Source: Chryseobacterium indoltheticum (GTDB taxonomy: Bacteria > Bacteroidota > Bacteroidia > Flavobacteriales > Weeksellaceae). From it: 64,000 bases of DNA. Every line of letters begins with the position of its first letter. The first letter of the stretch is position 1. Position numbers and translations under genes: made by a program. The notes beneath the pieces are model-generated. The model had not been told where the DNA came from and did not search any database. It worked only from the letters and a program-made list of their open reading frames with translations. Location: the NCBI RefSeq assembly GCF_003815915.1, contig NZ_CP033929.1:1178001-1242000 (forward strand), given 5' to 3'. Shown here one piece after another: positions 18,772 through 27,837 of this stretch.

Positions 18772-18811
18772 AAAAAATAATCGGTCTGACTATTCAGACC
18801 GATTATTTTTT
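18772..18811. terminator. bidirectional terminator
   Basis: An 18-bp perfect stem (core ATAATCGGTCTGA / TCAGACCGATTAT plus A/T extensions) with a 4-nt CTAT loop, between the DUF6496 gene and the convergent glucan phosphorylase gene. Confidence 0.9.
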
Positions 18812-18842
18812 TATTGTAGATTATATAATCACTAAGTGAGTT

Positions 18843-20507
18843 TTATGCCTTATGATTATACATAATATTATAGTATTCATCAGCCATTCTATCACTGTTG
18901 AAATTTTGTTTTACGTCTTTCATAGAATTTTGCTGTATTTTTCGCCATTTATCAGGCTGGTCGTAATAAGTAGGAAGAATTTCTTTCTCCAGAAGTTCAT
19001 ATAATTTGTTGAAATCATATCTGTCTTGTTCGTAAATACTCATATTCGCAAAATCTGCTTTCGGAACAACGAAAGCATTTTCGCCATGTTTTGCAAATTC
19101 AGGAATCCAGCCATCGTCAGTTGAAAGATTTACCGAGCCATTCATTGCAGCCGTCATCCCTGATGTACCCGAAGCTTCTCTGGGAACTCGAGGATTATTT
19201 AACCATAAATCTGAACCTTGCTTTAAAGATTTGCTTAAAGCCAATTCGTAACCCGTTAAAACCGCCATGTTTTTGTGATTTTTACTCTCTTCCACCAAAA
19301 CATTGAATGTTGAGATCGAAGAATAATCCATCGGATAAGGTTTTCCGGCCCAAATAATCTGTACGGGATAGTCAGGATTGCTAAGCAATTTTCTAAATCT
19401 TTCTTTGTCCTGTAGAAGCAGATCTGCTCTCTTATAACCTGCAAATCTCCTTGCCCAAACGATTGTAAATATATTAGGATCAAATAAATTTCCGGTTTGG
19501 TCGGCAACTATTCTGAATAGTCTTTTCTTTAAAATTTTCTTTCTGTAATCGAAAAGAGTATCGTTTTTTTCGTCCTTCGAATTGTAAAGCTCTTTGTCGC
19601 CCCAATATTTGAATTCCTGAGCGTTGGTAATCGATTTAATCTCACAGATTCCCGGATATTTACTCCACATTGCTCTGGAAACTTCACCATGTAACTGTGA
19701 AACACCATTGGCAACCCTCGCCATTTTCAAAGCGCAAAGAGAATGATTGAAAAGTTCGCCGTCGGAACCTTCTATCGCTTTTGCCTCTTCCATGCTTAAT
19801 CCTGAAAAATAAGACATATCGTAGCAAAGTTTCAGATTATGTTTTTCATTTCCTGCTTCTTCCGGAGTGTGAGTAGTAAAAACAAGTTTTTCTTTTACTT
19901 TCTGAATATTTCCGTTATATTTTTTTAGTAAATGAAATGCTGCAGGAAGGCCGTGAGCCTCGTTTAGATGATAGACATCTCTCTCGATATTCATTTCATC
20001 TAAAAGTTTTGCGCCGCCTTTTCCAAGCAAAATGTATTGTGCGAGTTTTGTAGATTCATTGGCATCATACAATCTGTGACAAATTGTTTTAGAAATATGA
20101 TCGTTTTCCGGTACATCTGTAGAAAGCAAAAACATGGGTGCTGTGTTGAACGTTTCAGGATCGAGATACCACACTTTCACCCAAACCGGTGCGCTGTGGA
20201 TTTCGATTTGAAATTTGACACCTGTATCTTCAAGAAAGCTGTACATTTTTCTTGTCCACGTGGGCTGCAAAGTCTGATCATGATTTCTTGCCTGATCGTA
20301 ATATCCGAATTTCCATAAAATTCCGATCCCGATAAGATCCTGATTAAGATTGTACGCACTTCTCATGTGAGATCCCGCTAAGAATCCCAAACCTCCGGAA
20401 TATATTTTTAAAACCTGCTCCAATGCAAATTCCATTGAGAAATAGGCAACTTTTTTAGAGTATTCTGGGCTGATGTTGAAAGGTACTTTATAATTTCTGA
20501 AATCCAT
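18843..20507 (-). CDS. glgP: short alpha-glucan phosphorylase-like protein (GT35-like), unusual PLP site
   Basis: A 554-residue protein of the short alpha-glucan phosphorylase family. Residues 20-45 (VAYFSMEFALEQVLKIYSGG), the NEAHGLPA motif near 180, the EAGNEKH motif near 220, FARRFAGYKRADLLL near 340 and the C-terminal EASGTSGM motif (444-451) all fit. Phosphorylases bind pyridoxal phosphate through the Lys of GTGNMK / GTSGMK; here this position is Thr452 (ACG, 19152-19154). It may be a variant or PLP-independent enzyme, so the symbol is a family label rather than a proven activity. The gene is monocistronic; the protein is cytosolic. Confidence 0.82.
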   Translation of the reverse strand: MDFRNYKVPFNISPEYSKKVAYFSMEFALEQVLKIYSGGLGFLAGSHMRSAYNLNQDLIGIGILWKFGYYDQARNHDQTLQPTWTRKMYSFLEDTGVKFQIEIHSAPVWVKVWYLDPETFNTAPMFLLSTDVPENDHISKTICHRLYDANESTKLAQYILLGKGGAKLLDEMNIERDVYHLNEAHGLPAAFHLLKKYNGNIQKVKEKLVFTTHTPEEAGNEKHNLKLCYDMSYFSGLSMEEAKAIEGSDGELFNHSLCALKMARVANGVSQLHGEVSRAMWSKYPGICEIKSITNAQEFKYWGDKELYNSKDEKNDTLFDYRKKILKKRLFRIVADQTGNLFDPNIFTIVWARRFAGYKRADLLLQDKERFRKLLSNPDYPVQIIWAGKPYPMDYSSISTFNVLVEESKNHKNMAVLTGYELALSKSLKQGSDLWLNNPRVPREASGTSGMTAAMNGSVNLSTDDGWIPEFAKHGENAFVVPKADFANMSIYEQDRYDFNKLYELLEKEILPTYYDQPDKWRKIQQNSMKDVKQNFNSDRMADEYYNIMYNHKA

Positions 20508-20706
20508 AAAATCATTGTTTGCGTTAAATAAGAGTAAAGGTATTAATTAAGAAAAGAAACTCTACATTAATTATGTGATAAATTATTGTAAAAAGAGACT
20601 GTTGAATCTTATTTTTAATTACCTTTAAGTGTAAATTTTTGATAATCAAAAACTTTCAGTCTAAACCGTGAAAACCATGTGTCATTATTAATTAAAAAAA
20701 CAACAC

Positions 20707-21504
20707 ATGAAAAGAGCATTTTCTGATGAAGATTTAATAAAAAATCTCAGCTTGTATTATCTCAACCGGCATTTGAAAAAAAAGCCGATGCAAAAATATC
20801 ACCAAAAGATTGATGAATCACAACTTCATGACCGTGAAAAATATAAGAAAAAAGCAGAAATTTTATTGCTTAATTCTTTTATGCATCATTTTCCGGAAGT
20901 TACCTTTGAGAATCTTACCTGCGAAAGTCCTGATTTTATTGCTACGCTTAACGAAAAAAAGATAGGAATAGAATTGACTGAGGTGATCAATCATCTTGAT
21001 ATGAAAAAGTTGGAAAGCAGCTTAAACAAGATTTTCCGTCAGGCAGAAATATTACTCGAACAAGAAGACACTACGAAATATCGTGGTGTTTATTTTTTAG
21101 AATTTCATCCAAATATTAAATTTGATTCTCTGGAGAATCAGCAAGAAATTATTTTAAATATTTATAAAAGCATTAAAAGAGGAAAACCTGTCGGTTGTGT
21201 GAAAAATATCAGAAAATCTTCTCACCGCAGAAATGTTTTTATCACTTATGAATATAATATGAGTCTTTTTGACGAACTCTGTTCTGAGAAAATTATTGAA
21301 CTGATCGAAAAAAAGAACGAAAAATTCCCATATTATGACACTTCTGTTGATGAATGCTGGCTGGTTATTGTTTCAGATATGAATTCTATTGCGTCGAGGT
21401 ATACTTTCATTCAGGACAGAGAACATCTGAGTCAGGTGAAAAGCCCTTTTCATAAGATTTTTCATCTCGAAAACCTCTGTGGGAATATGACTAATATTAA
21501 ATAG
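20707..21504 (+). CDS. hypothetical protein with possible PD-(D/E)XK nuclease-like core
   Basis: A 265-residue soluble protein I do not recognise. Residues about 76-100 read PDFIATLNEKKIGIELTEV, spaced like the PD...(E)xK core of restriction-endonuclease-like folds, except that the usual catalytic Lys is Thr. The rest is helix-rich and basic, with a late VDECWLVIVSDMN strand. No partner gene is adjacent; the neighbours are a glucan phosphorylase-like gene (divergent) and a T9SS cargo gene. It could be a degenerate nuclease or another mixed alpha/beta protein. Confidence 0.7.
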   Translation: MKRAFSDEDLIKNLSLYYLNRHLKKKPMQKYHQKIDESQLHDREKYKKKAEILLLNSFMHHFPEVTFENLTCESPDFIATLNEKKIGIELTEVINHLDMKKLESSLNKIFRQAEILLEQEDTTKYRGVYFLEFHPNIKFDSLENQQEIILNIYKSIKRGKPVGCVKNIRKSSHRRNVFITYEYNMSLFDELCSEKIIELIEKKNEKFPYYDTSVDECWLVIVSDMNSIASRYTFIQDREHLSQVKSPFHKIFHLENLCGNMTNIK

Positions 21505-21577
21505 GATCCAGATATTAGTATAAATTTTATAATTTTATAAATGTTTTATTGATGAATAATATGTTTTTATCAATATT

Positions 21578-21608
21578 TTGTGATGTTAATTAAATTTGAT
21601 TATATTTG
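21578..21608 (+). promoter_or_regulatory. promoter of the T9SS type B cargo gene
   Basis: TTG at 21578-21580 and TATATTTG at 21601-21608 with a 20-bp spacer, 27 bp before the start codon, match the Bacteroidota consensus. Confidence 0.65.
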
Positions 21609-21635
21609 GTATAATTAATTAATAACCAGATTAAC

Positions 21636-23732
21636 ATGAAAAAAACTTTACTATTTATCCTTTTTTGCATTTCACAAAGTTTTTATTCTCAGGCAGATTG
21701 TTCTACTGCATTAGCTGTTTGTGGAAACTCAAGCATTACCTACAGCCCTACAGGAATTGGTCTGGTCAACGAATCTTTAGGAGGCTGTCTGATAACCGGA
21801 GAGCATAACTCAATATGGTATAAATTAACGATCGCAACAAGCGGAACGCTTACTTTTGATTTGGTTCCCACCAATTCAGATGCAGATTATGACTGGGCAA
21901 TTTATGGGCCTAATGCTGTCTGCGGAAGTTTAGGTTCGCCAATTCGATGCAATGCCGCAACCGTAATTGGAGTAGGCGCCTCAACAGGATTGGATATGAC
22001 AAGTACGATTATAAGTGCAGCAGGCGGTTCTACGACTCCTTATTGTCAATATATGGATGTAGTTGCAGGGCAAACTTATTACTTATATATCGATAACTGG
22101 GTCGGAGCTGGTGGCAGCACCACAGCACCTTTTTCGCTGACATGGGGCGGAACAGCTACTTTAGCTTCTCCTTTTACCAATCCTGCATTACAGCCAAACC
22201 CTTTTGTTCCACCGGGAATTCCTGCGGCTAATCCAAATGATCCTCGCGAAATCCTTATTTGTACAAGCCCAGCTTTGTTTGATTTCAGTACGCTGACTGC
22301 CGGGATCTTAAATGGAAACCCAAACTTTACTATCTCTTATCATACATCACAAAATGATGCACTTTCCGGGACAAGTCCTATTACGGCACCTTTGGTTGTG
22401 AATACCACAACAACCTATTATTACAGTATTCATTATCAGGATCCTGCAAATCCTAATAATGCGCTTAATTCTTGTCGACAGATTGGTGCTTTTAAATTCA
22501 AATTAGGAAATATTACGGCTAATGATGTAACGATTTATGCGTGTAACAATAACAAAAAAGGACAAGGTATATTTAATTTGGTTGGAGCTAATGTATTTAC
22601 TGGCTCGAATGTGACGATAACATATTACCCGACTTTGGCTAATCTAAATGCAGGAACAGGGCAAATTGCTAACCCAAGTCAGTATTTGTCAGCGGAAGGA
22701 ACTGTTTATGCACATGTGCAAACAACAGATGGCTGTTCTGATAATGCAGTGATTACCCTGCTTTTTTATCCTGAAGTCGTTGTAAATGATGCTACATTGA
22801 GAGCTTGTACATTTGATTTTAATCTTAAAACGGCTTCTTTTGATCTTACAAATGCTGTAGTGACAGCTCAGTCAGGAATAACGAAAAAATATTATCCATC
22901 TCTTACAGATGCAACCAACGGAACTAACATTATTTCAAACTTCACAACATATATTTCTCCAAATGCAGTGGTATATGTAAAAGTTATTGACGGAAATGGT
23001 TGTTATGGTATTGCAAAAATTAATTTGGAAGTAATTCCTCCCGTGTATTCTCAAACTTTAAAAGATAAAACAATCTGTATTGAAGATAGAACGACATTAG
23101 ATGCAGGTGCAGGGTTTGATGGCTATGAGTGGAGCACCGGTGCAACAACACAAATTATTTCTGATGTTGGAGTAGGAACTTATTGGGTGAGATTAAAAAC
23201 CGGAGATTGTATCGCTCAGCAGAGCGTAAAAGTACATTCTTCAGAACAGCCTGTTATTACAAGTGTCGATATTTCTAATACAACAGTGACAGTCAATGTA
23301 AATGGAGGAACTGCCCCATACCAATATTCGATGGATGCCATTGCTTGGCAAAATTCTAATGTATTTACGAATGTGAAAAGAGGCGATCACAAAATCTATG
23401 TGAAAGACGCTTATGATTGCGAGCCTATAGAAATTGGAATTGTCGTTCCGAATCTTGTAAATGTTATTACGCCCAATGGCGACGGTATCAATGATATCAT
23501 AGATTATTCTGCTTTGGCAAATAAACAGAATTTGATTTTTAATGTTTTTGACAGATACGGAAACAAAATTTTCCAGGCAGATAAAATGAATAATTATAAA
23601 TGGGACGGAACTGCAGGTAATAAAAAAGTACCTACCGGAAATTACTGGTATTCTGTATCATGGAATGAAAATGATAAAAAAGGAACACTAATTAAATATT
23701 CAGGTTGGGTATTGGTGAAAAATAGAGAATAA
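21636..23732 (+). CDS. large secreted protein with T9SS type B sorting domain
   Basis: A 698-residue protein with a signal peptide (about residues 1-19, ending FYSQ). Next comes a domain near 20-170 with spaced Cys residues and YYLYIDNW. Ig-like or PKD-like repeats follow (several T/NDVT..ACN units near 300-460), then a SprB-type repeat near 545-600 (VNGGTAPYQYSMD). The last 90 residues are a gliding motility-associated C-terminal domain (ITPNGDGIND; GNYWYSV), the type B sorting signal exported by GldKLMN. It is probably a cell-surface or released adhesin-like protein. It has its own promoter and terminator. Confidence 0.9.
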   Translation: MKKTLLFILFCISQSFYSQADCSTALAVCGNSSITYSPTGIGLVNESLGGCLITGEHNSIWYKLTIATSGTLTFDLVPTNSDADYDWAIYGPNAVCGSLGSPIRCNAATVIGVGASTGLDMTSTIISAAGGSTTPYCQYMDVVAGQTYYLYIDNWVGAGGSTTAPFSLTWGGTATLASPFTNPALQPNPFVPPGIPAANPNDPREILICTSPALFDFSTLTAGILNGNPNFTISYHTSQNDALSGTSPITAPLVVNTTTTYYYSIHYQDPANPNNALNSCRQIGAFKFKLGNITANDVTIYACNNNKKGQGIFNLVGANVFTGSNVTITYYPTLANLNAGTGQIANPSQYLSAEGTVYAHVQTTDGCSDNAVITLLFYPEVVVNDATLRACTFDFNLKTASFDLTNAVVTAQSGITKKYYPSLTDATNGTNIISNFTTYISPNAVVYVKVIDGNGCYGIAKINLEVIPPVYSQTLKDKTICIEDRTTLDAGAGFDGYEWSTGATTQIISDVGVGTYWVRLKTGDCIAQQSVKVHSSEQPVITSVDISNTTVTVNVNGGTAPYQYSMDAIAWQNSNVFTNVKRGDHKIYVKDAYDCEPIEIGIVVPNLVNVITPNGDGINDIIDYSALANKQNLIFNVFDRYGNKIFQADKMNNYKWDGTAGNKKVPTGNYWYSVSWNENDKKGTLIKYSGWVLVKNRE

Positions 23733-23754
23733 TAATTAATGATTATATAATGAG

Positions 23755-23781
23755 AAAGCCATCTTGCAAAAGATGGCTTTT
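23755..23781 (+). terminator. terminator after the T9SS cargo gene
   Basis: An 11-bp stem AAAGCCATCTT / AAGATGGCTTT with a GCAA loop followed by a short T-run, between convergent genes. Confidence 0.78.
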
Positions 23782-23782
23782 G

Positions 23783-24151
23783 TTAATTAAAAACTTTTGT
23801 ATCTTTAAAATAATCAGAGAGATAAAGTATTTTACCGCATTCTGAAAACTGTACAACAGTACAGATCTCATTAATGTAAGCTTCCTTACCTGCCATATTT
23901 CCTGAAGAAGAAGTTTGATAAAAATATTTGTTGTTTCCTAAAGAGAAAATTTCAGAAACATTCCATTCAATCTTTTCGTATCGTTTAAAAATAGCTCTGA
24001 ATAACGCTAATATCCTGCTTTTTCCGGAAATTTCTTTCGCCGGTGGAATCCAAATTACAGTTTCATCAGTAAACCACTTTTCAAGCTTCTCAATATTCAA
24101 AGAATTTAAATCCTGCATAAAATGGCTGATCTTACAATTCATAGGTTGCAA
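23783..24151 (-). CDS. SnoaL/NTF2-like protein
   Basis: A 122-residue protein of the NTF2-like fold. LEKWFTDETVIWIPPAKEISGKSRILALFRAIFKRY (in pieces, residues 18-54) is the usual helix-strand start, followed by YEKIEWNVSEIFSLGNN and GKEAYINEICTVVQF, closing with LSDYFKDT. Such proteins are small cone-shaped enzymes or ligand-binding proteins and cannot be assigned more narrowly. No signal peptide is present. Confidence 0.75.
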   Translation of the reverse strand: MQPMNCKISHFMQDLNSLNIEKLEKWFTDETVIWIPPAKEISGKSRILALFRAIFKRYEKIEWNVSEIFSLGNNKYFYQTSSSGNMAGKEAYINEICTVVQFSECGKILYLSDYFKDTKVFN

Positions 24152-24213
24152 TTTACATTTATATACGTGAAAAACACTAAATTGGATTTAAATTAAAATA
24201 GTAAACATTCATC

Positions 24214-24807
24214 ATGAAAGATTTATTCATTAAAAGGTTTCAATATTATAAGATGCTCGGCGATAAATCATTTGAGCAACTTTCAGACGAGCAGATTTTT
24301 TGGCAGTTCAATCAAGAAAGTAATTCAATTGCAATCATTGTGAAGCATGTCGCAGGAAATATGCTGTCGAGATGGACTAATTTTTTAACGGAAGATGGTG
24401 AGAAACCGTGGCGAAACCGTGATGAAGAATTCGTAAATACTTTTCAATCCAAAGCTGAGGTTTTAGATTATTGGGAAAAAGGCTGGAAATGTCTCTTTGA
24501 AGCTTTGAGTCAGATTAATGATCAAAATTTATATTCAACAATTTATATAAGAAATGAAGGACATTCGGTGATTGATGCAGTTTTCAGACAGCTAGCTCAT
24601 TATCCTTATCACATCGGTCAGATTGTTTTTATTGCTAAAATGATGAAAAATGATGATTGGAAAACACTTTCCATCGCAAGAAATAAGTCGCAGGATTTTA
24701 ATAATGAAATGAAAGATAAATTTACAAATGGTGATATAGAAATTCAGAATTCTTCTTCCGTTTGTTTTGCCAATAGCCCTGATGTAAGAGACGATTATAA
24801 ACCATAG
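24214..24807 (+). CDS. DinB-like / DUF1572 family protein
   Basis: A 197-residue four-helix-bundle protein of the DinB/YfiT-like type. It has SIAIIVKHVAGNMLSRW near residues 32-48 and LAHYPYHIGQIVFIAKM near 128-144, with the three His (in KHVAGN, AHYPYH) at the positions of the metal ligands. Members are often thiol-dependent metalloenzymes or of unknown function. The gene sits alone 65 bp upstream of mtaB. Confidence 0.82.
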   Translation: MKDLFIKRFQYYKMLGDKSFEQLSDEQIFWQFNQESNSIAIIVKHVAGNMLSRWTNFLTEDGEKPWRNRDEEFVNTFQSKAEVLDYWEKGWKCLFEALSQINDQNLYSTIYIRNEGHSVIDAVFRQLAHYPYHIGQIVFIAKMMKNDDWKTLSIARNKSQDFNNEMKDKFTNGDIEIQNSSSVCFANSPDVRDDYKP

Positions 24808-24840
24808 ACCAAATCAATTTACAATTCATATTAAAATCAT

Positions 24841-24848
24841 TATCTTTG
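24841..24848 (+). promoter_or_regulatory. -7 element of mtaB promoter
   Basis: TATCTTTG, followed by CACC, is the same -7 context as seen before the first tRNA-Lys. A consensus TTG at -33 is not evident, so the assignment is tentative. Confidence 0.45.
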
Positions 24849-24872
24849 CACCCACAAAATTCAGGAAAATAA

Positions 24873-26219
24873 ATGTCCCACTTTCATAGAACAGCCGCTT
24901 TTCATACCCTTGGCTGCAAATTAAATTTTGCGGAAACATCTACTATTGCCCGTCAATTAACAGATGCAGGTTATGATAAGGTAAGCTTTGATGATAGAGC
25001 AGATATTTATGTAATCAATACTTGTTCGGTTACCGAAAACGCCGATCGTGAATGTAAACTTCACGTAAAAAGAGCGATGAAAGCTAATCCTGAAGGTTTA
25101 GTAGTAATTGTAGGTTGCTATGCACAGCTGAAACCTGAGGAAATTTCACAGATTACCGGTGTTGACTTGGTTCTTGGAGCCAAAGAAAAATTCAATATTC
25201 TAAGCTATTTGGATGATTTAGAAAAATCTGAAAGCGAAGGTGTTGTTCATTCATGCGAAATTGAAGAAACTGATTTCTTTATCGGAAGTTACTCCATTGG
25301 TGACAGAACCAGAGCTTTCCTGAAAGTTCAGGATGGTTGCGATTATAAATGTACATACTGTACAATTCCTTTAGCAAGAGGGATTTCCCGTTCAGACACC
25401 ATCGAAAATGTTCTGAAAAATGCTAAAGAAATTGCCGAAAGAGATATCAAAGAAATCGTTTTGACAGGTGTAAATATCGGTGATTACGGTAAAGGTGAAT
25501 TCGGAAACAAAAGACACGAGCATACTTTTTTAGATTTAATTTCTGAGTTGGATCAGGTTGAAGGTATCGAAAGAATTCGTATTTCTTCAATTGAACCCAA
25601 TCTTTTGAAAGATGAAAGCATCGAATTGGTTTCTAAAAGTAAAAGTTTTGTACCGCATTTTCACATTCCTTTGCAATCGGGAAGCGACGAGTTGTTGAAA
25701 AAAATGAAACGCCGTTATCTTACCAAATTGTATAACGATAGGGTTGATAAAATCCGTGAAGTAATGCCTGATGCAGCAATTGGAGTAGATGTTATCGTTG
25801 GTTTCCCTGGCGAGACCGAAGAATTATTCATGGAAACATATAACTTCCTAAATAATCTACCGATTTCTTATCTTCATGTATTTACTTATTCTGAAAGAGA
25901 AAATACAGAAGCGGTAGGAATGCCGGGTGTTGTTCCAATTCCGGAGCGAAAAAAACGTAATAAAATGCTTAGAATTCTTTCCGAAAAGAAAAAAATGGCA
26001 TTTTACCAGACTCAATTAGGGAAAACGCTTCCTGTTCTTTGGGAGCACGAAAATAAAGACGGCAAAATGTATGGCTTCACAGAAAATTATGTGAGGGTAC
26101 AAAAAGATTTTGACCAAGCCTCGGTAAATCAAATTGAATTTCTGAATTTAGAAAAAATCCTGTCAGATGGCACGGTTTCTGTGCAATCGTCTTACGAAAG
26201 TTTTTTAGCAAAAGCTTAG
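24873..26219 (+). CDS. mtaB: tRNA t6A37 methylthiotransferase MtaB
   Basis: MtaB (448 residues) is a radical-SAM enzyme that adds a methylthio group at C2 of t6A37 in ANN-decoding tRNAs. The N-terminal methylthiotransferase domain has Cys15, Cys51 and Cys82 for one Fe-S cluster. The radical-SAM core has Cys156, Cys160 and Cys163 (CDYKCTYC), and a TRAM-like domain lies at the C-terminus. The TsaD gene in the same window makes the t6A substrate. It is the last gene in the plus-strand run before the glutamate synthase-like gene, with which it is not closely coupled (56 bp gap). Confidence 0.93.
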   Translation: MSHFHRTAAFHTLGCKLNFAETSTIARQLTDAGYDKVSFDDRADIYVINTCSVTENADRECKLHVKRAMKANPEGLVVIVGCYAQLKPEEISQITGVDLVLGAKEKFNILSYLDDLEKSESEGVVHSCEIEETDFFIGSYSIGDRTRAFLKVQDGCDYKCTYCTIPLARGISRSDTIENVLKNAKEIAERDIKEIVLTGVNIGDYGKGEFGNKRHEHTFLDLISELDQVEGIERIRISSIEPNLLKDESIELVSKSKSFVPHFHIPLQSGSDELLKKMKRRYLTKLYNDRVDKIREVMPDAAIGVDVIVGFPGETEELFMETYNFLNNLPISYLHVFTYSERENTEAVGMPGVVPIPERKKRNKMLRILSEKKKMAFYQTQLGKTLPVLWEHENKDGKMYGFTENYVRVQKDFDQASVNQIEFLNLEKILSDGTVSVQSSYESFLAKA

Positions 26220-26275
26220 TCTGTTTGCTATATTTCCACTACATTTAATCTTTAACGTTTTAAATATATATTCTT

Positions 26276-27778
26276 ATGAGAGATAAGTTTTTATCTTGGG
26301 GAATTGTATTGGTAGCTGCAACGTGGGTTGTGGCATTACTGATCAAAGCACATTACTGGATTCCTACACTATTGACAGCAATTTATGCATTAGGAGTTTA
26401 TAATACTTACCAGACAAAACACGCAATTCTAAGGAATTTTCCTGTTTTGGGATATTTCAGATACTTTTTTGAAGATATTTCGCCTGAAATGCAGCAATAT
26501 TTCATTGAAAGAGAAACCGATGGAAAGCCATTTCCCAGAAATCAACGTTCTGCGGTGTATAGACGGTCAAAAAACCTGAGCGATACCGTTCCTTTTGGAA
26601 CTCAATTGGAGGTGAATCATAGAAAATATGAAGGAATAAAACATTCCATTTATGCTAAATCTCCGAAAGAAGAACTTCCAAGAGTTTGGGTTGGGGGTGA
26701 ACAGTGTTCTCAGCCTTATCATGCTTCATTATTTAATATTTCGGCAATGAGTTTTGGCGCATTGAGTGACAGAGCACAAATCTCGCTGAATAGAGGTGCG
26801 AAAAAAGGAAACTTCTATCATAATACAGGAGAAGGTGGAATCTCGCCTCACCATTTGGAAGGCGGAGATTTATGCTGGCAAATAGGAACCGGATATTTTG
26901 GTTGTAGAGACGAGGAAGGTAAATTTAATCCTGAATTATTTACAAAATATTCTAATCTTCCAAGTGTGAAAATGGTTGAAATTAAGTTATCTCAAGGTGC
27001 AAAACCTGGGCATGGCGGAGTTTTACCAGGAGTAAAAAACACACCTGAAATCGCAAAAATACGTCATGTCACACCGGGAGTAACTATTATTTCCCCTCCT
27101 TCGCATTCATCTTTCTCTGATGCTGCCGGATTATTGAGGTTTGTACAACAGTTGAGAGAACTTTCCGGAGGAAAACCTGTTGGTTTTAAATTGTGTATCG
27201 GTGATACTAAAGAGTTTGAAGATATTTGCGTTCAGATGAATGTTCTGAAAATCTATCCTGATTTTATAACCATTGACGGAGCAGAAGGAGGAACCGGAGC
27301 TGCACCACCGGAGTTTTCGGATGGAGTAGGTATGCCTTTGGAACCAGCTTTAATATTTGTCAATCGTACGTTGAGAAATTATAACCTTAGAAATAAATTA
27401 CGTGTAATAGCAAGCGGAAAAGTTCTTACGAGTTTAGATATTTTGCGAGCGGTTGCAATGGGTGCAGATATGTGTAACAATGCAAGAGGATTTATGTTTT
27501 CTCTTGGCTGTATTCAGGCTTTGAGATGTAATAACAACAATTGTCCGACGGGTGTAGCAACGCAGGATAAAATGTTGATTAAAGGACTTGATGTAACTGA
27601 TAAAGCAGAAAGGGTATATCATTTCCATAAAAATACTTTACACACGTGTAATGAATTAATTGCTGCGGCAGGAAGAAGTTCTTATGAAGAAGTAGATGCA
27701 AGTATGTTTATGCGAGGAGATGAATTTGAGCATCTTTCAGATAAATATTTCCCGGATATTTTAGGGAATGTGAGATAA
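26276..27778 (+). CDS. FMN-binding glutamate synthase family protein
   Basis: A 500-residue protein with two N-terminal membrane-like segments (residues 6-24 and 30-50), then the glutamate synthase FMN/Fe-S domain: GEGGISPHH near 186, SQGAKPGHGG near 239, IDGAEGGTGAAP near 335, and the Cys-rich CNNNNCPTG near 420. It lacks the amidotransferase domain of full GltB. Its true electron partner and substrate are unknown, and annotation as glutamate synthase is by homology only. It ends at a strong terminator. Confidence 0.88.
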   Translation: MRDKFLSWGIVLVAATWVVALLIKAHYWIPTLLTAIYALGVYNTYQTKHAILRNFPVLGYFRYFFEDISPEMQQYFIERETDGKPFPRNQRSAVYRRSKNLSDTVPFGTQLEVNHRKYEGIKHSIYAKSPKEELPRVWVGGEQCSQPYHASLFNISAMSFGALSDRAQISLNRGAKKGNFYHNTGEGGISPHHLEGGDLCWQIGTGYFGCRDEEGKFNPELFTKYSNLPSVKMVEIKLSQGAKPGHGGVLPGVKNTPEIAKIRHVTPGVTIISPPSHSSFSDAAGLLRFVQQLRELSGGKPVGFKLCIGDTKEFEDICVQMNVLKIYPDFITIDGAEGGTGAAPPEFSDGVGMPLEPALIFVNRTLRNYNLRNKLRVIASGKVLTSLDILRAVAMGADMCNNARGFMFSLGCIQALRCNNNNCPTGVATQDKMLIKGLDVTDKAERVYHFHKNTLHTCNELIAAAGRSSYEEVDASMFMRGDEFEHLSDKYFPDILGNVR

Positions 27779-27780
27779 AT

Positions 27781-27814
27781 AAAAAGCGCTTCAAAATATT
27801 TTGAAGCGCTTTTT
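27781..27814. terminator. bidirectional terminator
   Basis: A perfect 16-bp stem (AAAAAGCGCTTCAAAA / TTTTGAAGCGCTTTTT) with a 2-nt loop, between convergent genes. Confidence 0.92.
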
Positions 27815-27837
27815 GTATGTTTTAATTAATTACTTAC

